Shown here piece by piece: positions 47,258 through 55,384 of a stretch of DNA of 64,000 bases (positions are counted from its first letter, which is position 1; each line of letters starts with the position of its first letter). A program made the position numbers and the translations under genes. The notes beneath the pieces were generated by a model that saw only the letters and a program-made list of their open reading frames with translations, did not search any database and was not told the DNA's origin. The stretch is from Candidatus Proruminimicrobium quisquiliarum (GTDB lineage Bacteria; Elusimicrobiota; Endomicrobiia; Endomicrobiales; Endomicrobiaceae): the NCBI GenBank assembly GCA_018433245.1, contig JAHDRN010000014.1:51629-115628 (forward strand), given 5' to 3'.

Positions 47258-48415
47258 TTATACTACAATTCTCGGAACTCTCATAGATATTGAACAAGTA
47301 ACTTCATAATTAATCGTATTTTGTAATTTGGCCAATTCTTCCGCTTTTATTTTTTCTTTACCCTGCATTCCTATTAAAACAACTTCGTCTCCGAGGCTTA
47401 CTCCTTTTATTCCGGTGACGTCTACCATCATACTGTCCATCGTTATTCTTCCGGCAATAGGGCATCTTTTGCCCCTTACAAGAACATCCCCTTTATTTGA
47501 TAAAACTCTGCTGTATCCGTCCGCGTATCCTACGGGAAGCGTCGCAATTACGGATGCTTTGTTTGTTACAAAAGTTCTTCCGTAACTTACGCAAAAACCC
47601 GCCGATACTCTTTTTAAATTTATTATTCTTGTTTTCCACGATAAGACCGGTTTAAGTTTAAGCATTTTGTGCGCGTGGTCAAACGGAGTAAGTCCGTAAA
47701 GTCCTATTCCCGGCCTGACCATATCAAAATGAGTTTTTTTATTGCTTATAAGCGCGGCCGTATTTGCTACATGGGCTATAAATCTTAATCCCAATTTCTT
47801 TGCATATCTGGTTATATCATGAAATATTTCAAGCTGGTTTTGGGTATAAGATAAATCGGAATCCGCAACTGCAAAATGCGTGTAAATCCCCGCCATTTTT
47901 ACTTCCGGCATTTCCGCTATTTTTTGTAAAATATTGTATGAATCCTGAGGAGAAACTCCTATTCTGCCCATACCTGTATCAATTTTTAAATGAAATTCCA
48001 AAGTTTTACCGAGTTTTTTTGCAAGACTCGCAAGATATTGAATATCGTGTAAATTAGTAAGAGTCGGAATTAAATCCCAGTAAACGGAGACCGACAGATT
48101 GTCAATCGGATAGGGTACCCCGAAAACCAAAAGATTCGTTTTGATGCCGGCTTTTCTAAACTGGATTCCCTCTTCAATAGAACTGACTGCTATGCCGTAA
48201 ACGCCCGCTTTTACGGCTTCTTTTGCAAGTTCAACTCCGCCGTGCCCATATCCGTTTGATTTGATAACGGCTAAAATTTTTGTGTCTTTTTTAAGATATT
48301 CTTTGATTTTTTTTAGATTGAAATGGAAGTCGCTTTTGTCTACTTCAACCCATGTTTGTCTGAAAAAATTTTTGTTGTCTTTTTTACTGCCTGCAGATGG
48401 CGGTTGTTCCTTCAT
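47258..48415 (-). CDS. alr: Alanine racemase
   Basis: 385 aa PLP enzyme making D-alanine for peptidoglycan. The PLP Lys lies in AVIKSNGYGHGG, with GIAVSSIEEG, HLKIDTGMGRIG and the second catalytic Tyr region RPGIGLYGL/VSYGRTFV. The N-terminal 15 residues are polar and not conserved, so a later start is possible. The ATG overlaps the dnaB stop (ATGA). Confidence 0.95.
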   Translation of the reverse strand: MKEQPPSAGSKKDNKNFFRQTWVEVDKSDFHFNLKKIKEYLKKDTKILAVIKSNGYGHGGVELAKEAVKAGVYGIAVSSIEEGIQFRKAGIKTNLLVFGVPYPIDNLSVSVYWDLIPTLTNLHDIQYLASLAKKLGKTLEFHLKIDTGMGRIGVSPQDSYNILQKIAEMPEVKMAGIYTHFAVADSDLSYTQNQLEIFHDITRYAKKLGLRFIAHVANTAALISNKKTHFDMVRPGIGLYGLTPFDHAHKMLKLKPVLSWKTRIINLKRVSAGFCVSYGRTFVTNKASVIATLPVGYADGYSRVLSNKGDVLVRGKRCPIAGRITMDSMMVDVTGIKGVSLGDEVVLIGMQGKEKIKAEELAKLQNTINYEVTCSISMRVPRIVV

Positions 48416-49788
48416 TGATATTCCTCCGAAGAATATGCTTTATTAAAAAACTTTGTGTATTCAGTTTCAAATGAAAGGTCTACTATTCCGGTGGGTCCGT
48501 TTCTTTGTTTTGCTATTATTATTTGAGCCAGCTTTGCTTTATCGGGGTCTTCTCTGTCATAATATCCTTCTCTGTGAACAAAAGCAACAACGTCGGCGTC
48601 CTGTTCAATAGCGCCTGATCCTCTTAAATCCGAAAGCTGCGGCGTTTTATCTTTACCTCTTTTTTCGTTTTCTCTTGACAGCTGAGAAAGAGCGATTACA
48701 GGTATCGCCAAATCTCTTGCCACACCTTTAAGAGATCTGGAAATATCTGCAATTTCGGCTTCCTGCGATTCAGATTTATACCCGCCCGTACTTCTCATCA
48801 GCTGCAAATAATCAACAATAATTAAATCTAATTTTTTGCCTTTCATTTCCAACTGTTTTGCAAGTTTTCTTGCGGAGGCTCTTAATTCCGTAACGTTCAT
48901 ATTGGCTTTATCCAAAATATATACAGCGGATTCTGATAATTTTTTTGCAGCCGACGTAAGATTTGCCCATTCTTCGGCTTTAAATTTACCGTTTTTTAAA
49001 GCAAGCCCGTTTACAAGCGCACAAGATGCCAAAAATCTCATCATTAAAGCTTCTTTTGACATTTCAAGAGAGTATATCGCGACAGTGCCTTTATTGTGAA
49101 CGGCGATATTTTCCGCAATATTCAACGCAAATGACGTTTTACCCATTGAAGGACGTCCTGCAAGAATTATAAGTTCCGAAGGCTGAAGTCCCGAAGTAAG
49201 TTTGTCAAGATTATCAAAACCTGTCCTTAACCCCGAAACGTCTTTTTTGTCGTTATGTAATTTTTCAAGTTTGGTAACGGTTTCAGGTATTAATGCAGAG
49301 GGCAGAACAAAATCGGTAAGAGTATTTTGTTTTGATATGTTAAAAATAATTTCCTGAGAATCGTCCAATATGTCAATTGGCATCTTTTTTTCGCTGTATG
49401 CTTCGGTAACCATTTTGGTTCCGGCATTAACTATCTGTCTCAGGATTGATTTATCTTTTATGATATTTGCGTAGTCTTCAACATTTGCGGCGGTCTTTAC
49501 TTTATCTATAAGGCTTGTAAGGTATCTGATGCCGCCGGCATCGGCGTACATAGGATTTGTTTTTAATTTATCGTTTACCGTCACTATGTCAACGTTCTGA
49601 TTTTGAAGATCGACAAGCTTTCTTATGGCGTCAAAAATAATCTGATGAATCTTGCCATAAAAATCTTCCTCCTTAACCAGCTCTATTGCTTTTATCGCGG
49701 CGTCTTCTTCTATCAGCATTGCGCCGATAAGCGCCATTTCAGCGTCGAGTGATTGAGGAGGAAGTTTTTCTAAAACATTCGTTGACAT
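48412..49788 (-). CDS. dnaB: Replicative DNA helicase DnaB
   Basis: 458 aa. N-terminal helical primase-binding domain (QSLDAEMALIGAMLIEEDA), linker, and RecA-like motor with Walker A AGRPSMGKTSFALN, Walker B LDLIIVDYLQLM, LSQLSRENEKRGKDK and arginine-finger region AKQRNGPTG. No intein or insertion. It lies 7 bp after rplI in the rpsF operon, a common order. Confidence 0.97.
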   Translation of the reverse strand: MSTNVLEKLPPQSLDAEMALIGAMLIEEDAAIKAIELVKEEDFYGKIHQIIFDAIRKLVDLQNQNVDIVTVNDKLKTNPMYADAGGIRYLTSLIDKVKTAANVEDYANIIKDKSILRQIVNAGTKMVTEAYSEKKMPIDILDDSQEIIFNISKQNTLTDFVLPSALIPETVTKLEKLHNDKKDVSGLRTGFDNLDKLTSGLQPSELIILAGRPSMGKTSFALNIAENIAVHNKGTVAIYSLEMSKEALMMRFLASCALVNGLALKNGKFKAEEWANLTSAAKKLSESAVYILDKANMNVTELRASARKLAKQLEMKGKKLDLIIVDYLQLMRSTGGYKSESQEAEIADISRSLKGVARDLAIPVIALSQLSRENEKRGKDKTPQLSDLRGSGAIEQDADVVAFVHREGYYDREDPDKAKLAQIIIAKQRNGPTGIVDLSFETEYTKFFNKAYSSEEYQ

Positions 49789-49795
49789 ATTTTAT

Positions 49796-50251
49796 TTAGT
49801 TTTTCTGTTTTTCTTCTATAATATCAACTTCTACTTTTGCCAAAACTTCAGGATGAAGTCTTATCGTTATAGTCTGTTTCCCTACTTCTTTAATAGGAGC
49901 CGGAAGAAGAATGTCGTGTTTATTAACGGTAAAACCTTCCTGAGCGAAAAGTTTCGCAATGTGGTTTGCCGTAATAGAACCGAATATTTTTCCGTTTTCA
50001 CCGACTTTAACTTTCGTAGAAAAAGAAACTTTTTCTATCTTTTCTTTTATCGCAGTAGCATTGGCTATTATTTCTTCTCTCTGTTTTTCAAGTTTTACTT
50101 TTTCTCTTTCCCAGATTTTGAGATTCTGAGGAGTAGCTTCCATGGCAAGTTTTTTGGGAAGCAAAAAATTTCTTGCAAAACCCGCCGCAACGTCTTTAAT
50201 TTTTCCCTGTCTTCCGACATTTGTTATATCGGCTCTTAAAATAACTTTCAT
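49796..50251 (-). CDS. rplI: 50S ribosomal protein L9
   Basis: 151 aa. N-terminal GRQGKIKDVAAGFARNFLLP and the long linker helix (IWEREKVKLEKQREEI), then a C-terminal domain (GSITANHIAKLFAQEG). Normal length. Between rpsR and dnaB. Confidence 0.97.
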   Translation of the reverse strand: MKVILRADITNVGRQGKIKDVAAGFARNFLLPKKLAMEATPQNLKIWEREKVKLEKQREEIIANATAIKEKIEKVSFSTKVKVGENGKIFGSITANHIAKLFAQEGFTVNKHDILLPAPIKEVGKQTITIRLHPEVLAKVEVDIIEEKQKN

Positions 50252-50267
50252 TTAAAATATCCTCCCT

Positions 50268-50540
50268 CTAGTTTGCCGCAAAAGGCAGTAATGCAAGCAT
50301 TCTGGCTCTTTTTACAGCGTTGCAGAGTTCTCTCTGGTGTTTTGCGCAGGTGCCTGTGACATTGCCTGAAAGAATTTTTCCGCTTTCAGTAACAAATGCT
50401 CTGAGCAAACTGACGTTTTTATAATCTATCTCTATTTTATCCACGCAGAAACGACAGACTTTTTTCTTCATCGGTCCGCCTTTTCTGAACTTACCGCCGG
50501 GTTTTCCGGCAGGACGCGCCGGTTTTTTATCCATTGCCAT
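50268..50540 (-). CDS. rpsR: 30S ribosomal protein S18
   Basis: 90 aa. Basic N-terminal tail ([18 protein letters not shown]), then [21 protein letters not shown] and [20 protein letters not shown]. Four Cys remain (two CxxC-like positions), the C+ form predicted to bind zinc. It lies between ssb and rplI and forms a complex with S6. Confidence 0.97.
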   Translation of the reverse strand: MAMDKKPARPAGKPGGKFRKGGPMKKKVCRFCVDKIEIDYKNVSLLRAFVTESGKILSGNVTGTCAKHQRELCNAVKRARMLALLPFAAN

Positions 50541-50564
50541 ATTTTTATTCCTCCGAATTATTCT

Positions 50565-51020
50565 TTAAAAAGGTACTTCTTCATCGCCCATATTAACATC
50601 ATTTTCCGACACGTATTCGTTATCGGCGTCTTCAACTTTAGTTTTTGCCGCGGGAGCCTGATCCGATCTGACAAGAATCTGGACTCTGGAAGCAATTACT
50701 TCAATTCTTGACTTTTTTGTGCCGTCGGTAGCCTGCCAGCTGTTTGTTTGAAGTCTTCCCTCAACATGAACAGGCATTCCCTTTCTCAATCTGTCTCCGC
50801 ATCTGTTCGCCTGGTCTCCCCAAACAACAATCGGAACAAACGTAGGGTCCGCGTCTTTCCACTCTCCGGTTGCAGCATCTTTAAACCTTCTTCCTATCGC
50901 AATGTCAAATTTACAAACAGTTTTTGAAGTTGACGTTCTCCTTGTTTCAGGATCCCTGGTCAATCTTCCCACTAATACTACATTATTCTGCTGCGGTAGT
51001 TGGTAATTCTGCTGGTTCAT
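50565..51020 (-). CDS. ssb: Single-stranded DNA-binding protein
   Basis: 151 aa from ATG 51020 (MNQQNYQLPQQNNVVLVGRL). The start overlaps the rpsF end by 38 bp, and GGAGA lies 8 bp upstream inside rpsF. The OB-fold (VGRLTRDPETRR, WGDQANRCGDRLRKGMPV, VEGRLQTNSWQ) is followed by a short linker and the acidic tip DEEVPF that binds repair and replication partners. Confidence 0.95.
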   Translation of the reverse strand: MNQQNYQLPQQNNVVLVGRLTRDPETRRTSTSKTVCKFDIAIGRRFKDAATGEWKDADPTFVPIVVWGDQANRCGDRLRKGMPVHVEGRLQTNSWQATDGTKKSRIEVIASRVQILVRSDQAPAAKTKVEDADNEYVSENDVNMGDEEVPF

Positions 51021-51369
51021 TGGCTGTCTCCGTTTTTTCTGCTGCTTTTGCTTTTGCTTCAGCTTTTTTTGCAGCAAGTTTTTTCTTCGGTTCAACTTTT
51101 ACTGTTAAAAATCTTATTACAGGATCGTTAACTTTAAAGAATGTTTCCAAAGAAGACACCATGCTTCCCGGACCGTCAATTTCCATATAGACATAAATGC
51201 CTTCACGGAATTTCTTGATGTTGTAAGCGAGTTTCTTCTTACCCAATTGTTGCAGATTTTTGATTGTTCCGCCCGATGCTTCAATGATTTTTGAAGCCTT
51301 GGCTGTAAGTTCTTCTACTTTTGCGGTTTCCAACTCTGGTGAACAAATGAATGTACATTCGTAACCCAT
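50983..51369 (-). CDS. rpsF: 30S ribosomal protein S6
   Basis: 128 aa. S6 core: YECTFICSPELE, KKLAYNIKKFREGIYVYMEIDG and VNDPVIRFLTVKV. The C-terminal tail of about 30 residues is Lys/Ala/Glu-rich (KKLAAKKAEAKAKAAEK). First gene of the rpsF-ssb-rpsR-rplI-dnaB-alr operon. AGGAGG lies before the ATG. Confidence 0.97.
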   Translation of the reverse strand: MGYECTFICSPELETAKVEELTAKASKIIEASGGTIKNLQQLGKKKLAYNIKKFREGIYVYMEIDGPGSMVSSLETFFKVNDPVIRFLTVKVEPKKKLAAKKAEAKAKAAEKTETANEPAELPTTAAE

Positions 51370-51390
51370 GTTTACCTCCTTTTTGGATTT

Positions 51391-51411
51391 CCGTTGCCTT
51401 ACGGCTAACGG
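51391..51411 (-). promoter_or_regulatory. Leader hairpin of the rpsF operon
   Basis: On the minus strand CCGTT-A-GCC-GTAA-GGC-AACGG: an 8-bp stem with a bulged A and a GTAA tetraloop, between the promoter and the rpsF ribosome-binding site. Many bacteria have an S6:S18-binding leader here with a CCG-containing hairpin. Whether this one belongs to that class is uncertain. Confidence 0.45.
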
Positions 51412-51444
51412 CTCAGCCCCATACGGAGCAAAGTTTGAAATGGA

Positions 51445-51473
51445 AGTATATATTTTTTAAAACAAAAATGCAA
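51445..51473 (-). promoter_or_regulatory. Promoter of the rpsF operon
   Basis: On the minus strand TTGCAT (51473-51468), 17-bp spacer, TATACT (51450-51445). Predicted +1 near 51438 gives a leader of about 69 nt. Confidence 0.7.
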
Positions 51474-51516
51474 TAAGACGGTTTTTTACAATAGAGGTAT
51501 TATTTTTTACAAGTTA

Positions 51517-51545
51517 TTGACATATGCCGGAAATAATGCTAGTAT
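51517..51545 (+). promoter_or_regulatory. Promoter of the DUF134/Mrp/NifX-like operon
   Basis: Perfect TTGACA (51517-51522), 17-bp spacer and TAGTAT (51540-51545). The -35 is embedded in GTTATTGACATATG (51513-51526), which repeats the left half of the operator at 51549-51570. Confidence 0.75.
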
Positions 51546-51548
51546 TGC

Positions 51549-51570
51549 GTTATTGACATATGTCAATAAC
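51549..51570 (+). promoter_or_regulatory. Perfect 22-bp palindromic operator
   Basis: GTTATTGACAT followed by its exact reverse complement. It begins 4 bp after the -10 and overlaps the predicted start site, ending 11 bp before the DUF134 ATG. The position suits repression, most simply by the DUF134 protein itself. Confidence 0.75.
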
Positions 51571-51581
51571 AGGAGATTTCA

Positions 51582-51941
51582 ATGGTAAGACCTCTTAAAT
51601 GCAGAAGAGTATGCAATATGCCCGCCAATTCGTCATTTGGCCCGCAAAATTCAGCAGCCATTATAGAAATGACGGTTGACGAATACGAAACAATCCGCCT
51701 TATTGACCTGGAAGGGCTGACTCAGGAACAATGTTCATTAAGAATGGAAGTTTCAAGAACAACGACGCAGGCCATTTACAGCAGCGCCAGACACAAACTT
51801 GCCGACTGCCTGACAAATAACAAAATGTTAAAAATTCAGGGCGGCGATTTTAAAATATGTGAACATTCCGGTCAATGCAACAAAAAATGCCGCGGAAAAA
51901 TGAAAAAATTTAAAAATTGCAATAAGGAGATTAACAAATGA
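51582..51941 (+). CDS. DUF134/UPF0251 DNA-binding protein
   Basis: 119 aa. Family start MVRPLKCRRVC, then TVDEYETIRLIDLEGLTQEQCSLRMEVSRTT, a sigma-like helix-turn-helix, and a Cys-rich C-terminus (CEHSGQCNKKCRGKMKKFKNC) that may bind a metal or Fe-S cluster. It is the first gene of the operon, behind a perfect palindrome, so it is probably the local autoregulator. It overlaps the Mrp gene by 4 bp. Confidence 0.85.
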   Translation: MVRPLKCRRVCNMPANSSFGPQNSAAIIEMTVDEYETIRLIDLEGLTQEQCSLRMEVSRTTTQAIYSSARHKLADCLTNNKMLKIQGGDFKICEHSGQCNKKCRGKMKKFKNCNKEINK

Positions 51942-52759
51942 GTCATGACTGCCAGGCAGGAACATGTTCTTCAAAAGAAACAAGAGAATCTTTTCTTGAA
52001 AAACCGAACCAAATGTCAAAAATCAAGAAAGTAATCGGAATCGCAAGCGGGAAAGGCGGCGTAGGAAAATCTTTCGTTACAGGTATGCTTGCAGTTTCAT
52101 TAAACAAAAAAGGCTATAAAACCGGCATTCTTGACGCCGATATTACAGGTCCTTCCATTCCTAAAATGTTCGGAATTTCGCAAAAAGTGCACGCAAGCGA
52201 ACTGGGAATATTTCCGGAAAAAACAAAAAACGGAATAAATATAATGTCTATCAATCTCATTCTTGAAAAGGAAGACGATCCCGTAATATGGAGAGGACCT
52301 ATTCTCGCGGGAACCGTAAAACAATTCTGGACTGACGTAATGTGGGGCGAGCTTGATTTTTTATTTATTGATCTTCCTCCGGGAACCGGAGACGTTCCTC
52401 TTACCGTTTTTCAGTCTATCCCTTTAGACGGCATTATAATAGTAACTTCGCCTCAGGAACTTGTATCATTAATAGTAAAAAAAGCTTATAACATGGCCGC
52501 ATCTATGAATATTCCGGTACTTGGAACGGTAGAAAATATGAGTTACTTAAAATGCCCCGACTGCTCAAAAGAAATAAAATTATTCGGAGAAAGCAAAATT
52601 GAAGAAACGGCAAAATCTTTAAATATCCCCCTTCTTGACAGAATACCTATTGAACCTGAAATAGCGTCTTTGGCAGATAAAGGAATTTTTGAAGAATTAA
52701 AAAGCAACTATCTTGATAATACGGTAAAAACGATTGAAGAAAAATTTATAAAAAAGTAA
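51938..52759 (+). CDS. Mrp/NBP35-family Fe-S carrier ATPase
   Basis: 273 aa. Deviant Walker A GIASGKGGVGKSFVTGM, DADITGPSIPKMFGI, FIDLPPGTGDVPLT and the bridging CxxC in YLKCPDCSKE that holds a cluster in the dimer. The N-terminus has CQAGTC rather than a DUF59 domain. It probably assembles or transfers Fe-S or Fe-Mo/Cu-type clusters to the NifX-like proteins downstream. Similar Mrp genes occur in ORP operons. Confidence 0.9.
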   Translation: MSHDCQAGTCSSKETRESFLEKPNQMSKIKKVIGIASGKGGVGKSFVTGMLAVSLNKKGYKTGILDADITGPSIPKMFGISQKVHASELGIFPEKTKNGINIMSINLILEKEDDPVIWRGPILAGTVKQFWTDVMWGELDFLFIDLPPGTGDVPLTVFQSIPLDGIIIVTSPQELVSLIVKKAYNMAASMNIPVLGTVENMSYLKCPDCSKEIKLFGESKIEETAKSLNIPLLDRIPIEPEIASLADKGIFEELKSNYLDNTVKTIEEKFIKK

Positions 52760-52769
52760 GGAGAAAATT

Positions 52770-53144
52770 ATGAAAATAATTATACCCGTTGAAAGTAAAA
52801 ATGCCGACGCGCCGGTATGTCCTTCTTTCGGAAGAACACCGTTTTTTATGCTTTTTGACACTGAAACTCAAAAATCTGACTTTATCGATAACGCCGCCGC
52901 AAACAGTCAGGGCGGAGCCGGAATAAAAGCGGCCCAGACACTCGTTGACAGCGGAGCAAAAATTCTCATAACTTACCGCTGCGGACAAAATGCCGCTGAC
53001 GTTTTAAATGCCGGAGGAATAAAAATATATAAAGCCGAAAATGGTTCGGCAAACGACAATATTAAAAAATATAAAGAAGAAAAGCTCTCGGTTTTAACAG
53101 ATATTCATCCCGGTTTTCATAATCACGGGGGAAAGAATAAATGA
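52770..53144 (+). CDS. NifX/NafY-like (dinitrogenase Fe-Mo cofactor-type) protein 1
   Basis: 124 aa. Family pattern MKIIIPVES, VCPSFGRTPFFMLFD, GGAGIKAAQTLVDSGAKILI and CGQNAADVLNAGGIKIY. Ends with a His-rich tail (HPGFHNHGG). This ORP/NifX family binds metal-sulfur clusters non-covalently; the cluster here is unknown. It overlaps the first MinD-like ATPase by 4 bp. Confidence 0.88.
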   Translation: MKIIIPVESKNADAPVCPSFGRTPFFMLFDTETQKSDFIDNAAANSQGGAGIKAAQTLVDSGAKILITYRCGQNAADVLNAGGIKIYKAENGSANDNIKKYKEEKLSVLTDIHPGFHNHGGKNK

Positions 53145-53980
53145 AAATTGCCGTACTAAGCGGTAAAGGCGGTACCGGAAAAACGCTTGTCTCCGTAAAT
53201 CTTGCATGCAGCGCAAAAAAAGCGGTATATGCAGATTGCGATGTTGAGGAGCCAAACGGACAGCTATTTTTAAAACCGATTATAACTAATAAAACATCCG
53301 TCACCGTAACTATACCATCAGTTGATTTAAATAAATGCACAAGGTGCAGAAAATGTATAACTTTCTGTAAATATAATGCTTTGGCTTTGATAAACGATAA
53401 ACTTATGATTTTTAATGAAGTATGCCACTCATGCGGCGGCTGTATAGTTTTGTGTCCGCAAAAAGCTTTTATGGAAACATCAAGAATTATCGGGTCAATT
53501 GAAGAAGGAATCTCCGGCAATGTTCTTGCCGTCAGCGGATGTCTTAATACCGGAGAAGTTTCAGGAGTTCCTATTATAAAATCCATTATGAGTAAACTGC
53601 CGAAAGAAGAAATTGTAATTATTGATTGTCCTCCGGGAAGCGCCTGTGTTGTAATGGAAAGTATTCGTTCGGCAGATTTTTGCGTTCTTGTAGCAGAACC
53701 GACTATTTTCGGCACACATAATCTTGCAATGGTTTATGATTTAGTGAAATTTTTTAATAAACCGGCCGGTGTCCTGTTAAACAAATGTGTAGACGGACAG
53801 GAAAATCCTTCTGAAGAATTTTGTATAAATAATAAAATAAATATCCTTGCAAAAATTCCTTTTGACGAACAATTAGGCAGTTTAAATTCTCAAGGGTTTA
53901 TATCCGTCCGTGAAGACAATAAATACAAAGAACTTTTTGAGAATCTGTTAACAAACATTGAAAAGGAGATTTTACAATGA
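53141..53980 (+). CDS. MinD-family ATPase with ferredoxin insert 1
   Basis: 279 aa. Deviant Walker A LSGKGGTGKTLVSVN, an inserted pair of [4Fe-4S] motifs CTRCRKCITFC and CHSCGGCIVLC (residues about 67-110), then IIDCPPGSACVVMESI and AEPTIFGTHNLAMV. ATPases of this type occur in pairs in ORP-like operons. It overlaps ATPase 2 by 4 bp. Confidence 0.9.
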   Translation: MKIAVLSGKGGTGKTLVSVNLACSAKKAVYADCDVEEPNGQLFLKPIITNKTSVTVTIPSVDLNKCTRCRKCITFCKYNALALINDKLMIFNEVCHSCGGCIVLCPQKAFMETSRIIGSIEEGISGNVLAVSGCLNTGEVSGVPIIKSIMSKLPKEEIVIIDCPPGSACVVMESIRSADFCVLVAEPTIFGTHNLAMVYDLVKFFNKPAGVLLNKCVDGQENPSEEFCINNKINILAKIPFDEQLGSLNSQGFISVREDNKYKELFENLLTNIEKEILQ

Positions 53981-54858
53981 AACAGATTCTTATTTTAAGC
54001 GGGAAAGGCGGTACCGGAAAAACAACAGTGGCAGGCGCATTTATTGAACTTAGTAAAAGCATTGCTTTTGCCGATTGCGATGTAGATGCTCCTAATCTTC
54101 ATCTTATTATTGACAAACTTTCCGAACCGAAAAAAACAGATTATTACGGTTTTCAAAAAGCCGTAATAAAAAATTTAAAATGCACTAATTGCGGACTTTG
54201 TGAAAAAATCTGCCGGTTTGATGCAATTAAAAACAAGTTCATTAATATACATAAATGTGAGGGTTGCGGTCTGTGCGTTGAAATTTGTCCCGTTAAAGCT
54301 ATTGTAATGTCAGATTATTCTTCGGGAAGTTTAATGTTATATAAAGATGACGGTAAAGTTTTTTCCACTGCACAATTAAAAATGGGAAACGGCGCATCAG
54401 GCAAACTGGTAGCCGCCGTAAAAAAACAGCTTTCGGACAATTTTATTGACAGCAAAATCTCAATTATTGACGGCTCTCCCGGCATAGGGTGTCCTGTTGT
54501 AGCATCGGTGAGCGGAGCAGATATAGTTGTTATCGTAACAGAACCTACCGTATCCGGCATACATGATATGAAAAGAATTATTGATACCGCAAGACATTTT
54601 AATATTAATCCCGTAGTGTGTATAAACAAATTTGACATCAACGAAGAAAATACAAAAGAAATTGAAAGATATTGCGACTCAATTAATATTGATGTTATCG
54701 GTAAAATACCGTTTGATCCTATGGTTGTCAAAGCAGTAAACAATTGCAAAAGTATTTCTCAGTATCCGGAAAGTCCGGCAGGAAAAGCAATTAAACAAAT
54801 ATGGGATTTTATTGATAGAAATTTAATAAAAGCAAATCACTGTAAAAACAAAAACTAA
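53977..54858 (+). CDS. MinD-family ATPase with ferredoxin insert 2
   Basis: 293 aa. Walker A LSGKGGTGKTTVAGA, ferredoxin motifs CTNCGLCEKIC and CEGCGLCVEIC (about 68-108), IIDGSPGIGCPVVASV and EPTVSGIHDMKRI. A paralogue of the preceding gene with the same domain order, so the two may act as a heterodimer. Followed 15 bp later by the second NifX-like gene behind AAGGAG. Confidence 0.9.
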   Translation: MKQILILSGKGGTGKTTVAGAFIELSKSIAFADCDVDAPNLHLIIDKLSEPKKTDYYGFQKAVIKNLKCTNCGLCEKICRFDAIKNKFINIHKCEGCGLCVEICPVKAIVMSDYSSGSLMLYKDDGKVFSTAQLKMGNGASGKLVAAVKKQLSDNFIDSKISIIDGSPGIGCPVVASVSGADIVVIVTEPTVSGIHDMKRIIDTARHFNINPVVCINKFDINEENTKEIERYCDSINIDVIGKIPFDPMVVKAVNNCKSISQYPESPAGKAIKQIWDFIDRNLIKANHCKNKN

Positions 54859-54873
54859 AAAAGGAGAATTATT

Positions 54874-55233
54874 ATGAAAATTGCGGTAGCATGTGACGGA
54901 ACACAAGTATCACAGCACTTCGGACACTGTGAAGGTTTTACTATTTACACCATTGAAAACAAACAGATTGCCGGAAAAGAATTTTTTCAAAATCCCGGAC
55001 ACAGACCGGGTTTTCTTCCTGTTTTTCTTCATGAAAAAGGAGCAAATGTAGTAATTTCGGGAGGAATGGGCGGCGGAGCCATTGATCTTTTTAACGAAAA
55101 AGGAATTGAAGTTGTAGTAGGAGCCTGCGGAGACTGTGAAGTAAATGTAAAAAATTATATCGACGGCAGCCTTAAATCAACAGAATCTGTCTGCCACCAG
55201 CATCAGCACGCTCACGAATGCGGGAACCATTAG
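54874..55233 (+). CDS. NifX/NafY-like protein 2 with His-rich tail
   Basis: 119 aa. MKIAVACDGTQVSQHFGHCEGF, DLFNEKGIEVVVGACGDCEVNVKNY and a C-terminal tail HQHQHAHECGNH that could bind metal. Closest in pattern to MTH1175-type and ORP-type proteins. Last gene of the operon, followed at once by a strong terminator. Confidence 0.9.
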   Translation: MKIAVACDGTQVSQHFGHCEGFTIYTIENKQIAGKEFFQNPGHRPGFLPVFLHEKGANVVISGGMGGGAIDLFNEKGIEVVVGACGDCEVNVKNYIDGSLKSTESVCHQHQHAHECGNH

Positions 55234-55244
55234 TTTTTTAAATA

Positions 55245-55281
55245 AAAAAGAGACGGATATAACTATGCCGTCTCTTTTTTT
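55245..55281 (+). terminator. Terminator of the DUF134-NifX operon
   Basis: AAAAAGAGACGG (55245-55256) pairs with CCGTCTCTTTTT (55268-55279) around an 11-base loop, and a T-run follows. The A-rich side makes it potentially two-way, but no minus gene ends here. Confidence 0.9.
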
Positions 55282-55310
55282 ATTTTTCTGTTTTTTCAGT
55301 AATAAAAAAA

Positions 55311-55340
55311 TTGTTTTATTTATTGTTTTTTTTTTATAAA
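55311..55340 (+). promoter_or_regulatory. Candidate promoter of serC
   Basis: TTGTTT (55311-55316), 18-bp spacer and TATAAA (55335-55340), about 45 bp before the serC ATG. AAGGAGAG is the ribosome-binding site. The region is T-rich, so chance matches are likely. Confidence 0.45.
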
Positions 55341-55384
55341 ATACTGTTTTAACTGAAAATCAAATTCAAGGAGAGATTCCCAAA

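Noticed and set aside
51391..51450. A seventh repeat copy upstream of rpsF
   Set aside because: CGGAGCAAAGTTTGAAATGG looks superficially similar, but the stems, GGTACATAA loop and GTTGCAGCC box are missing.
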